From UBA9676 sp036522155 (GTDB lineage Bacteria > Actinomycetota > Actinomycetes > Streptosporangiales > Streptosporangiaceae): DNA of 8,242 nt. Position 1 is the stretch's first letter; each line of letters opens with the position of its first letter. This document shows positions 1 through 7,296 of the stretch, piece by piece. The notes beneath the pieces were generated by a model that had not been told where the DNA came from, ran no database searches, and saw only the letters and a program-made list of their open reading frames with translations. The translations under genes were made by a program, and so were the position numbers. The stretch spans positions 1 to 8,242 of the forward strand of contig DATDGI010000035.1 in the NCBI GenBank assembly GCA_036522155.1, in the 5' to 3' direction.

Positions 1-2563
1 CCTGCGCCAGCACCTGCCCGATGAGGTGGCTGATGACCGCGTGGGACGGTCCGGTGATGCCGACGGTGCGGCCCCGGGCAAGCAGGCCCAGGATCTGACC
101 GGCCGCGTTGTGCGTCTTGCCGGTCCCGGGCGGTCCCTGGATCGGCAGGTAGGAGTCGCGGAGCCCGGTGACAAGCCGGGCCGCCGCGGCCGGTGCCGGT
201 TCATCCGGGCCACGGAGCGGCCCGGCCACGCTGCCGTCGCCGTCCGGGCGGAGCCCGAGCAGCAGGGCGGTCGCCGCGCCGGCGACGGTCAGGCCCCCGC
301 CCGCGACCCGCGCGCCCAGGTCGCGGAGCCGGGCCGCCAGCACCCGGGTGTCAACCGGGCCGCCGGCGACGAGTGCGGACGGCAGCGGCCCGGCGTAGTC
401 CCGGCCGCAGCGCAGGTCGAGCTGGCCACGCAGTTCGTCCAGGGCGTGGATGGCCCAGGCCTTGCCGGTGACCGGATCGAACACGCTGTCGCCCTCGCCC
501 AGCCGGTGCTCCTGCGGCGGGAAGCGGAACCGGTGTACCTGCGACCGCTTGACGTGGCCGATGACCTCACCGCCGGTCAGCCCGCCGATCGCGTCCGGCT
601 CGCCGGTCAGCTCGTCGCTGCTCAGCGTGCGCAGGTAGAAATAGCGCCACCAGACCGGCTTGGCCTCCCGCCGGTGCCAGTCCAGCAGGTCGGCGAGCAG
701 CGCCTGCGCCCGCTGGCCCGCGGTCCGCGCCGCCGGGTCGGCGGGCAGGCCGGCCAGCAGCGCCGACCGGATCCGGGTGACCTCGGGATCCTCGCGGGCG
801 GCCGGCTCGGCCGCCGCCACCGGGCGCGGCAGTTCCTCACCCAGCAGGCCGGCCAGGTCGTGCCGCCGCTCCTCCAGCCAGTCCCGCAGCGCCAGTGTGG
901 CCCGGCAGTCGTCCTCGTTGTACCCGGCCACGACCCGCTGGCGGCCAAGGTCGGCCCGGGCGGTCCCATCCTCCAGCCCGGCCTCGAACTCGATCAGGCT
1001 GAGCGTGGCCGCCCGCAGATCCACCTGCCGTCCGTAACCGCACAGCGGCTCCAGCCGCTTGATCGAGTAACTCTCCACCCCGGCCCGCAGCCCCTGCCGC
1101 ACCACCCGGTACAGGTCCACGAACACGCCCAGCCGGAACAGGTCGTCCACCTCGTCCTCGCGGGTGGCGAACCGGCCCATCAGCCGCCCGACCGCCTCCT
1201 GCCTGGTCTCGTGCAGCTCGGTCAGGTGGTCCAGCGACGTCGGCTCGTAGTGGTTGTAGTGGTAGACGTGCAGGCCGGGGTGGCGCCGGCGGCGGGCGGT
1301 GATGAAGTCGACCAGGTCCTCGAACGCCTGTTTCTCGCCGGGCCGGTCGAACGCCCAGATCTGGTGGTACCGCGGCGTCCCGTGCCCGTCCCGGTCGGCC
1401 GAGTCCACGATGCCGAACAGGTACTGCAGCCCAAACTCGCTGCCGTCCTCGGAGTAGTACCGCGCCCCCTCGATATCGAAGAACAGGTCGCCCGGGCTGG
1501 CTTCCGGCAGCGCCAGCAGGCCCCGGTTGGCCAGGAGGGCTCCCCGCGCGTCGCGTTCCGGATCCAGGAGCTCGTAGCGGATCTGGCCGTCGTCCTCGCT
1601 GGCCACCTGGAGCCGGGCCTGCTGCTGCGCGCGCTGGAGCGAGGCCCGGCCGGCCCGGGCCAGATCGGGCAGCGGGCCGAGGCCGGCGAAGCCGCGCCGG
1701 GTGGTGATCCCGGCCGCCTTCAGGGCCCGGCGCTGCCCCTTCGGCATCCCCGCGATCAGCGAAAGATCGTCGTCGCGCCTGCGCCGCCCGGCGCAGAACT
1801 CGCTCCACCGGCAGATCGCGCAGTGCTCCACCGGTTCGGGGTAGGGGTCATCCGGCGGGTTCTGGCCGGGGCCGGCCGCCACCACGGCGGTGAGCACCCG
1901 GCGGATCTGCCGCTCGTAGGCGGCGTAGCCGGCCACCTTGAACCGGGCGAACTCGCCGTTGCCGAGCGCCAGGTGCATCCACCGCGGCGCCGCGCCCTGG
2001 GCTGCGGCCAGCAGGTGCGAGTAGAAGGCGGTCTGCACCACGGCGCGGGCCTTGGCCGACCGGGCGAGCTTGGCGTCCACGACCTCGTAGCGGGGGCCCG
2101 CCGTGGCCGGCCGGGGAACGGCCGTGGCTGGCGCCGCCGGGAGCCCGCCGGGCGGTCCGCCTGCGGCTGGGCCGTCTGGATCTGCCAGCAGGCCGGCCCG
2201 GATCAGGAAGTCGGGCCGGCCGAGCAGGGCCGGATCGCCGGCTCCTGGCCCGGCGAGCAGCACGCCCTGGTAGATGATGTCGGCGCCGCGGCCCATCGCC
2301 CGGGCCGTGGCCTTCGCCGTCTCGGCGTCCGGGCCGTCGCCGATCGTCACGATCTCGTGCCCGGCGGCGCGGAACCGGCCGAGCACGTCCTGCTCGTGCG
2401 CCTCGCCCCGGCTGATCAGTTCCTGGAACCCGATGTCGTAGGCCTGCGGCGGCCTCAGCCCGCCGTGCGCCCGCAGCAGATCCAGCCTGGTCAGATGCGG
2501 GCAGGCGAGGAAGTTGGCCACGTCGCTGGCGGCCAGCCGGAGCCGCCCATCGGTGATCTTCAT
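1..2563 (-). CDS. TM0106-family RecB-like nuclease fused to an SF1 helicase (C-terminus beyond window)
   Basis: Probable ATP-dependent DNA (or RNA/DNA) nuclease-helicase acting in the cytoplasm; the cellular role of this family is not established. The visible 854 residues show, in order: an N-terminal RecB/Cas4-type nuclease with C21 (FLACPHL), acidic D118 (GRPDFL) and D163-x-K165 (VVDAKLA); a cysteine cluster C248-x2-C251-x5-C257 that with C21 matches the 4Fe-4S nuclease signature; an RNase H-like DEDD-type domain starting at FFDIEG (D363, E365) and ending at GYNEDDC (about 548-553); a conserved KPVWW segment near 635; and Walker A GPPGTGKT at 810-817. The remaining helicase motifs lie beyond base 1. 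The start ATG at 2563 fits the family N-terminus (RLRLAASDVANFLACPHL) and overlaps the upstream stop as ATGA. No separate Shine-Dalgarno is visible, so translation is probably coupled. The stretch between D118 and D163 is rich in Pro/Ala/Gly and looks like a disordered insert. Family assignment is firm; biological role is not. Confidence 0.9.
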   Translation of the reverse strand, partial: MKITDGRLRLAASDVANFLACPHLTRLDLLRAHGGLRPPQAYDIGFQELISRGEAHEQDVLGRFRAAGHEIVTIGDGPDAETAKATARAMGRGADIIYQGVLLAGPGAGDPALLGRPDFLIRAGLLADPDGPAAGGPPGGLPAAPATAVPRPATAGPRYEVVDAKLARSAKARAVVQTAFYSHLLAAAQGAAPRWMHLALGNGEFARFKVAGYAAYERQIRRVLTAVVAAGPGQNPPDDPYPEPVEHCAICRWSEFCAGRRRRDDDLSLIAGMPKGQRRALKAAGITTRRGFAGLGPLPDLARAGRASLQRAQQQARLQVASEDDGQIRYELLDPERDARGALLANRGLLALPEASPGDLFFDIEGARYYSEDGSEFGLQYLFGIVDSADRDGHGTPRYHQIWAFDRPGEKQAFEDLVDFITARRRRHPGLHVYHYNHYEPTSLDHLTELHETRQEAVGRLMGRFATREDEVDDLFRLGVFVDLYRVVRQGLRAGVESYSIKRLEPLCGYGRQVDLRAATLSLIEFEAGLEDGTARADLGRQRVVAGYNEDDCRATLALRDWLEERRHDLAGLLGEELPRPVAAAEPAAREDPEVTRIRSALLAGLPADPAARTAGQRAQALLADLLDWHRREAKPVWWRYFYLRTLSSDELTGEPDAIGGLTGGEVIGHVKRSQVHRFRFPPQEHRLGEGDSVFDPVTGKAWAIHALDELRGQLDLRCGRDYAGPLPSALVAGGPVDTRVLAARLRDLGARVAGGGLTVAGAATALLLGLRPDGDGSVAGPLRGPDEPAPAAAARLVTGLRDSYLPIQGPPGTGKTHNAAGQILGLLARGRTVGITGPSHAVISHLIGQVLAQ
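2560..2563 (-). promoter_or_regulatory. ATGA stop/start overlap (translational coupling)
   Basis: Read on the minus strand, the last codons of the repeat protein are GCG ATA TGA and the nuclease begins ATG AAG, so the stop TGA and start ATG share bases. The sequence just upstream (CAGCTCCGACGCGAT) has no purine-rich ribosome binding site. The arrangement is typical of termination-reinitiation coupling and suggests roughly matched production of the two proteins from one mRNA. Confidence 0.85.
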
Positions 2564-5500
2564 ATCGCGTCGGAGCTGCGGACCAGGCCGGTGTAGCCGG
2601 CCACCGCGAGGGTGGCCAGGGCCCAGCCCAGGAGGGTTCCCACCCAGGTGAACACGACCAGGGGCGTGCCGAGGCGGGCACCGCCGTTCGGCGCCCAGTA
2701 ACTGGACTGGTGGACGTTGATGATCGGGATGACCGTGTCGATGGCGTAACCGGCCGGGTAGAAGCACGGGTAGGTGCTCGTGCAGTCCAGGGCGGTCGGC
2801 GCGGGCCGGAGGTGGGAGGTGTCCATCACCGGCATGATCAGCCCCGGGTGGTGCTGCGCGGCCACGAACACCGCCACCGAGATGAGGTAGACGGCGGCCA
2901 GCAGCAGCACGGCCCGCCAGGTCTGGTAGCCGTACTGGATGGTCCAGTCCAGCAGCCAGTTGAGGGTGCGCCGGTACCAGCTCAGGTTCCCGTACCGGCG
3001 CAGGTCCCGGCGGCGGGCGACGGCGATCGCCCGGGCCTCGGTGTCCTGCCCGATCTGCTGGTAGACGTGCGCGAGCTGCTCGTAGGGCTGGGTGGCGAAC
3101 CGGGGCGCGAGGCCGGCCGCCAGCGGGATCTCGCGGGGCGGGGTCATGGTGCCGGTCCAGGCGGGCTCGGGCCGGCCATGCTGCGGCCACTGGCTGCGGA
3201 GCCACTCCAGCCGCTGGCCCACGCTGGCCGGGTGGTCGCCGCTGAGATTGCCGTAGCTGAACCCCTCCAGGTGAAGCCGCCCGCCGGTGGGCCAGCAGCC
3301 GTGGGCTTGATGCCAGTCATCTTCGAGCTGGCCCACGTTCGCGTCGGCCAGGTCGACGTCGTGGTCCACCGGCGCGGCCGGGGCCCAGCGCAGCTTGCCG
3401 GAAATGCGCGCCCCGGCCAGCCGGATGCTGCCCGCGGCGGTGAGCGGCTGCGTCTGCACCGGCCCGGCCAGCCCGTCCAGGATGACGTCGGAGCCGACCT
3501 TCATCCGTTCCGCGTAGAGCGCACAGCCGCCCGCCCGGAGCTGGGCACCGCTGCACTTGAGGCTGCCCGTGATGTCAGCGCCCAGGAAGTTGACCGTGCC
3601 CGCCGCGGCGACCAGCGTTTCCATGAACACGTTGCCGCCGACCTTGACCCGCTCCGCGTAGAACGCGTCGCCGTTGCTGTTGCGGCCGTTCAGCTGGGCG
3701 CCGCGGCAGTTGAGCATGCCAGCGACGCTGGCATCGAGCAGGTAAATCGCGCCATCCGCGGTGAAGCCATCGCGCAGCAGAACGTGGCCGCCGACGGTGG
3801 CCTTGTCGGCGACCAGCGCGCCCTCGCTGTTGGCGCCCCGCAGCCGGGCGCCGATGCAGTTGAGGTTGGCGGTGATGCTGGCACCGGTCAGATCCACGGC
3901 CCCGGCCGCGACGGCGCCGTCCAGCCGCAGGGCGCCGCCAACCTTCATCCCGCCGCCATAGAACGCGTCGCCGTCATCGTTGCGGCCGTCCAGCCGGGCG
4001 CCGATGCAGTTGAGGTTGATGCCGATGTCCGCGTCGGCCAGCCAGATGGTCCCGTTCGCGCGGAACCCGTCGCACAGCAGCGCCTCACCGACGACGGTGG
4101 CGCGCTGGGCGTCGAGCGCGTCGCCGGCCAGGTTCGCGCCGAGCAACTGGGCGCCGCAGCAGTTGAGCGAGCCACCGATCCGCGCGTCGGGCAGGTACAT
4201 CGCCCCGGCGGCGGTGAACCGCTCGTTCAGCAGCAGGTTGCCGCCGACCCGCAGGCCTTCGGCCGTCAGCGAGATCGCGGTGTCATCGGGGATGGTCAGC
4301 CAGGCGCCGGCGCAGCTCACGTTGCCGGCGATGTCGGCGTTGGTGAGCAGGATCGCGCCCGAAGCGAGGAACCTGCCTCCCTCGGAGTATGTGTCCAGGT
4401 ACACGTCGCCGCCGACCTTCAGCCGCTCGGCGTGCAGCGCGTTCCGCCCCTTGGGCGGGACCAGCCGGGCACCCCGGCAGGCGAGCTGGCCGGTGATCCG
4501 GGCGAACGACAGCCACACGGTGCCCAGCGCGGTGAACCCCGGCATGCCGGGCGCGCTGTCGAGGAAGACCTCGCTGCCCACCTTCATCCGTTCCGCGAAC
4601 AGCGCGTTGCCGTCCTGGTTGGCCCCGCCCAGCCGGGCGCTGCGGCAGTTGAGGGTGCCGGCGATGTCCGCGTCAAGCAGGTAGACGGCGCCCTTGGTGG
4701 TGAAGCCCTGGTTCAGCCGGGCGTCGCCGCCGACGATGATCCCGTCCGCGAACAGCGAGTTCCCCTGGCTATCCACGCCGTTCAGCTGGGTGCCGGTGAA
4801 CCCCAAGACGCCGCCGACGTGGGTGTCGAGCAGGTTGATGGCGCCGCTGTGGACCACCAGGTTGTCGAGGAACGCGTCGCCGCCGATCCTGGCCGCGTCC
4901 GCGTACAGGGCGTTCTCCTGGCCGCTGAGCTGGGCTAGCCGGCAGTTGAGGTTGGCGGTGATGCTGGCGCCGCGGAGCCAGATGGTGTGCGCCGAAATGA
5001 AGCCCGCGTTGAGCCGTAGCCGGCCGCCGATCTTGGTGCCGTCCGCGTACAGGGACTGGTGGCCGGCGTTGGCCCCGTTCAGGTGAGCACCGGTGAGTTC
5101 GAGATTGCCGTGGATGTCCCCGCCCCGCAGGTCGAGGGCGCCGCGGCTGGTGACCATCCGTTCCAGGAACGCGTCCCCGCCGACCTTGATCGCGTCCGCG
5201 TACAGGGCGTTGCCAAGGCCGTTGAGCTGGGCTTCGCGGCAGTTGAGGTTGGCGGCGATGATGGCGCCGCGCAGCCCGATGGTGGAGGCGGCGGTGAAAC
5301 CGGCGTTGAGCCGGAGCCGGCCGCCGACCTTGATTCCCTCCGCGCTGAGCGAGCATCCCTCGTGGTCGGTGCCGTTCAGGTGGGCGGCGGTGCAGTCGAG
5401 GTTGCCGCCGATGTCGGCCGCGGTCAGCACCACCGGGCCGTCGAAGACGCAGCCGCTCAGGTCGAGATCCCGGGTGACGGCCAGCCGGTCGCCGGTCAGC

Positions 5501-5976
5501 CCGCCCGCCACCCGGCAGTCGGCCAGGGTCAGCCAGGACACGCTGGCCCGGGTGAAGCTGGCCGGGTGGGGGTCGGGCAGGTAGCAGTTCTCCAGCCGCA
5601 GCGGGCAGCCGAGCGCTGAGGCCTCCAGGTCGAGCTGCCCGATGATGGTGGCCCCGCGCAGCCGGACCCCGCGCGAATGGGCCTGCCATTCCCCGCCGGT
5701 GAGCAGATGCTTCAGCACCGCGGCGCGGATCGTCTGGGCCGGCCCCCAGGCCTGCATGGCGGAAAGCCCGGCCGGCCCGTGGCCGAGGTCGGGCAATCCG
5801 GTGGTAAGTTCCAGCAGCTGGCCGGCCTGCGCCGCCGCGCACATGTCCAGTTCGGCCGGCCACCGTTCCTGGCCTGGCTGCCAGGCGGGATCCAGGGGTG
5901 GCCCGGGCCCCTTTTCCTGCGTCCCCCCACCGGTCGCCACCCAGGCATGATCCCAGATCCCCTGGCCGGCCGTCAT
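2560..5976 (-). CDS. Large tandem-repeat protein with a C-terminal two-helix membrane anchor
   Basis: 1138 residues, function unknown. Residues 1-107 form a leader with a Pro/Gly-rich part. Residues 108-189 hold degenerate repeats (IIGQLDLEAS, LDLSGCVFDG). Residues 190-858 hold 13 full repeats of 48-56 residues, consensus roughly GxLNCxGAxLNG..(A/S)LYA..KVGGxxxLxxxFxAxGAIxLxxADI, resembling pentapeptide-like or parallel beta-helix repeats. Residues 860-960 are a non-repeat region, then a helical TPR-like stretch (PYEQLAHVYQQIGQDTEARA), a very basic segment (VARRRDLRRYG), TM1 at about 1022-1040, a loop with C1065 and C1071, and TM2 at about 1103-1128. The positive-inside rule places the repeats in the cytoplasm and the 1041-1101 loop outside. 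There is no signal peptide. Similar actinobacterial proteins are, as I recall, often labelled membrane-associated oxidoreductase, but I see no redox-enzyme motif. The ATG at 5976 is the longest start and has no good Shine-Dalgarno; GTG at residue 13 is an alternative. The gene is coupled to the downstream nuclease. Confidence 0.85.
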   Translation of the reverse strand: MTAGQGIWDHAWVATGGGTQEKGPGPPLDPAWQPGQERWPAELDMCAAAQAGQLLELTTGLPDLGHGPAGLSAMQAWGPAQTIRAAVLKHLLTGGEWQAHSRGVRLRGATIIGQLDLEASALGCPLRLENCYLPDPHPASFTRASVSWLTLADCRVAGGLTGDRLAVTRDLDLSGCVFDGPVVLTAADIGGNLDCTAAHLNGTDHEGCSLSAEGIKVGGRLRLNAGFTAASTIGLRGAIIAANLNCREAQLNGLGNALYADAIKVGGDAFLERMVTSRGALDLRGGDIHGNLELTGAHLNGANAGHQSLYADGTKIGGRLRLNAGFISAHTIWLRGASITANLNCRLAQLSGQENALYADAARIGGDAFLDNLVVHSGAINLLDTHVGGVLGFTGTQLNGVDSQGNSLFADGIIVGGDARLNQGFTTKGAVYLLDADIAGTLNCRSARLGGANQDGNALFAERMKVGSEVFLDSAPGMPGFTALGTVWLSFARITGQLACRGARLVPPKGRNALHAERLKVGGDVYLDTYSEGGRFLASGAILLTNADIAGNVSCAGAWLTIPDDTAISLTAEGLRVGGNLLLNERFTAAGAMYLPDARIGGSLNCCGAQLLGANLAGDALDAQRATVVGEALLCDGFRANGTIWLADADIGINLNCIGARLDGRNDDGDAFYGGGMKVGGALRLDGAVAAGAVDLTGASITANLNCIGARLRGANSEGALVADKATVGGHVLLRDGFTADGAIYLLDASVAGMLNCRGAQLNGRNSNGDAFYAERVKVGGNVFMETLVAAAGTVNFLGADITGSLKCSGAQLRAGGCALYAERMKVGSDVILDGLAGPVQTQPLTAAGSIRLAGARISGKLRWAPAAPVDHDVDLADANVGQLEDDWHQAHGCWPTGGRLHLEGFSYGNLSGDHPASVGQRLEWLRSQWPQHGRPEPAWTGTMTPPREIPLAAGLAPRFATQPYEQLAHVYQQIGQDTEARAIAVARRRDLRRYGNLSWYRRTLNWLLDWTIQYGYQTWRAVLLLAAVYLISVAVFVAAQHHPGLIMPVMDTSHLRPAPTALDCTSTYPCFYPAGYAIDTVIPIINVHQSSYWAPNGGARLGTPLVVFTWVGTLLGWALATLAVAGYTGLVRSSDAI
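3403..5409 (-). repeat. Thirteen in-frame tandem repeats of about 150 bp within the repeat protein
   Basis: The repeats encode residues 190-858. Unit starts fall at residues 190, 241, 289, 340, 388, 439, 495, 550, 601, 652, 702, 752 and 803, with a decayed fourteenth from 859. On the plus strand the hallmark GCAGTTGAG (Leu-Asn-Cys) recurs in most units. A longer stretch around 3857-3882 is nearly the same as one around 4943-4968. Unit length is constant at 50-51 residues in the C-terminal half, while units 6, 7 and 13 carry 4-5 extra residues. The pattern indicates growth by unequal recombination followed by divergence. Confidence 0.9.
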
Positions 5977-6006
5977 TGCTTGATGGCCGGTATGGCGGGT
6001 GAGCCG

Positions 6007-6069
6007 GCCCGGCCTGGCGCAGTCAGGTGTGGCCGCAGAATGGCGGTGCTTTCCTGCGCCAGGCCGGGC
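6007..6069 (-). terminator. Perfect 16-bp inverted repeat after the methyltransferase, probable terminator
   Basis: GCCCGGCCTGGCGCAG at 6007-6022 is exactly complementary to CTGCGCCAGGCCGGGC at 6054-6069, with a 31-nt spacer that can itself form a small CCGC/GCGG stem (6033-6036 with 6043-6046). It begins 9 bases past the methyltransferase TAA stop in the direction of transcription. No U-tract follows, which is common for actinobacterial terminators. It ends only 30 bp before the repeat-protein start, so it could instead, or also, influence that gene. Confidence 0.7.
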
Positions 6070-6078
6070 GGGTGCGAG

Positions 6079-7134
6079 TTACGGCCGGACCTCGTAGACG
6101 ATGTTGAACGGGGTCTCGGCGGCGCGGCGGAACCGGGTGAACCCGGCGTCGGTCGTCACCTGCCGGATGGCGGCCTCGCCCGCCTGGGCGCCGAGCGAGT
6201 AGCCGCCCGGCTGGGAGAGCGCGTTCGGCACGCACAGCATCGAGGAGAAGCTGTAGTACACGCGCCCGACCGGGTTCAGGTTGCTGGCCGTGTCGTCGCC
6301 CGCGTACGGCTCGACCACCAGCCAGGTGCCGTCCGGCTTCAGCGCCTGCCGGACGTGCTTGGCCGCCGTCAGCGGGTCGCCCATGTCGTGCAGGCAGTCG
6401 AAGGTCGCGGCCAGGTCATAGCCGGAGCCGCTGAACGACGAGGCCGACGCGACCTCGAAGCTGACCCGGTCGGCCACCCCCACGTCGCCGGCCCGCTTGC
6501 GCGCCAGCTCGATCGAGTGACCGTGGTAGTCCGAGCCGGTGAAGGTGGAGTTCGGGTACTCCTGGGCGAGCAGGATGGTGGACGCGCCGAGCCCGCAGCC
6601 GATGTCGGCGACCTTGGCTCCGGCCCGCAGCTTGTCGGCCACGCCGTCCAGCGCCGGGATCCACTCCGGGACCAGGTTGGCGATGTAGCCGGGCCGGAAG
6701 AACTGCTCGCAGCCGGTGAAGACATCCTCATCGTGCTGATGCCAGCCGTAGCCGGCGCCGGTCCGGAATGCCTCGGTGATCTGCGGCACGGCCCGCAGGG
6801 TGCCGAGGGCGAGCACGAACGCGCCGGGTGCGTAGACGGCGCCGTCCGGGTTGGCCAGCACGAACGCCTGCTCCTCGGTCATCGAGTAGCGGTCGGCCGC
6901 GGCGTCGTAACCGACGTAGCCGCCAGCCGCCTGCCCGCGCAGCCATTCGTCAACGTAGCGTGGGCTGGTCTGGGTCCGCGCGGCCAGTTCGTCGGCGGTC
7001 GCCGGGCCTTCCGCCAGCGCCTTGTACAGGCCCAGGTGGTGCCCGATGACCACGTTGCCCGCCGCCGCGGTCGCACCCAGGTCGGTGACGAACCGGCCCA
7101 GGACCTCGTGCAGTTTGTCCATGTCGATAGCCAT
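6079..7134 (-). CDS. Winged-helix SAM-dependent methyltransferase (Rv2258c-like)
   Basis: A 351-residue class I methyltransferase; the substrate cannot be told from sequence. The N-terminal ~100 residues form a winged-helix dimerisation region (NVVIGHHLGLYKALAEG, then ADELAARTQTSPRYVDEWL), as in O-methyltransferase-like proteins and the mycobacterial Rv2258c type. The Rossmann domain has motif I VADIGCGLG at about 175-183, the acidic residue ending beta2 in GSDYHG (D202), the FDCLHDM motif at about 245-251 and LKPDGTWLVVEP at about 265-276. The ATG at 7134 was preferred over the upstream ATG at 7206 because GGGAGG sits 6 nt before it and the extra 24 residues (Cys- and Pro-containing) do not look like the family. 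It is divergent from the alpha/beta hydrolase and its stop is followed by a strong inverted repeat, so it is probably monocistronic. The winged helix in this family normally serves dimerisation and substrate binding rather than DNA binding, though such proteins are sometimes annotated as regulators. Confidence 0.9.
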   Translation of the reverse strand: MAIDMDKLHEVLGRFVTDLGATAAAGNVVIGHHLGLYKALAEGPATADELAARTQTSPRYVDEWLRGQAAGGYVGYDAAADRYSMTEEQAFVLANPDGAVYAPGAFVLALGTLRAVPQITEAFRTGAGYGWHQHDEDVFTGCEQFFRPGYIANLVPEWIPALDGVADKLRAGAKVADIGCGLGASTILLAQEYPNSTFTGSDYHGHSIELARKRAGDVGVADRVSFEVASASSFSGSGYDLAATFDCLHDMGDPLTAAKHVRQALKPDGTWLVVEPYAGDDTASNLNPVGRVYYSFSSMLCVPNALSQPGGYSLGAQAGEAAIRQVTTDAGFTRFRRAAETPFNIVYEVRP

Positions 7135-7140
7135 GATGAG

Positions 7141-7146
7141 CCTCCC
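7141..7146 (-). promoter_or_regulatory. Ribosome binding site of the methyltransferase
   Basis: GGGAGG on the minus strand, followed by 6 nt (CTCATC) and the ATG at 7134. It decides the start codon against the longer open frame beginning at 7206. Confidence 0.85.
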
Positions 7147-7187
7147 GTGCTCGTATGCCGTTGGCTGCCTGCCAGGCTGCGCCGGGT

Positions 7188-7218
7188 GGTTGCACTGGCA
7201 TTGCAACCCGGCTGCAAC
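7188..7218. promoter_or_regulatory. Candidate operator: three GTTGCA/TGCAAC half-sites in the divergent intergenic region
   Basis: GGTTGCA (7188-7194) and TGCAACC (7202-7208) form a perfect 7-bp inverted repeat around a 7-nt spacer. A third half-site TGCAAC (7213-7218) repeats the second one directly, 11 bp on, about one helical turn. The cluster lies near the middle of the 162-bp gap between the divergent methyltransferase and hydrolase starts, where a shared regulator would bind. I could not identify convincing -35/-10 boxes for either gene, and no regulator gene is visible in the window. Confidence 0.5.
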
Positions 7219-7283
7219 GGGTACTGCGACCGTGGATGCCTAACGGGGGCCCGGGGCTAATGCCGGCACCGGGCCCGGGCAGG

Positions 7284-7290
7284 TAGGAGG
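7284..7290 (+). promoter_or_regulatory. Ribosome binding site of the alpha/beta hydrolase
   Basis: TAGGAGG, nearly the full anti-Shine-Dalgarno complement, followed by 6 nt (CGGGTC) and the ATG at 7297. It supports this start and suggests efficient initiation. Confidence 0.9.
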
Positions 7291-7296
7291 CGGGTC

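Noticed and set aside
26..2596. 856-residue open frame on the plus strand
   Set aside because: It is the antisense of the nuclease gene. Its translation is a composition-driven mix of Arg, Pro, Gly, Val and Ala with no motifs, whereas the minus-strand frame has Fe-S cysteines, DEDD-type motifs and Walker A.
2710..4938. 742-residue repetitive open frame on the plus strand
   Set aside because: It mirrors the tandem repeats of the minus-strand protein. Its apparent repeats follow from the DNA repeats, it has no recognisable domain, and the minus frame has a sensible repeat consensus and membrane helices.
3403..5409. CRISPR-like or satellite array
   Set aside because: The periodicity is about 150 bp, in frame, diverged at synonymous positions and without unique spacers, so it is a protein repeat.
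7135..7206. Upstream start of the methyltransferase at 7206 (24 extra residues)
   Set aside because: The GGGAGG RBS is placed for the ATG at 7134, the extra residues do not resemble the family N-terminus, and the longer form would take up part of the operator-like half-sites.
5677..7260. 527-residue open frame on the plus strand
   Set aside because: It runs antisense across the start of the repeat protein, the terminator hairpin and the whole methyltransferase, whose motifs are clear on the minus strand.
7247..7276. 8-bp GC-only inverted repeat (GGGCCCGG / CCGGGCCC) just before the hydrolase RBS
   Set aside because: An attenuator is conceivable, but short all-GC palindromes are expected by chance in sequence this GC-rich and nothing else supports a leader-control element.
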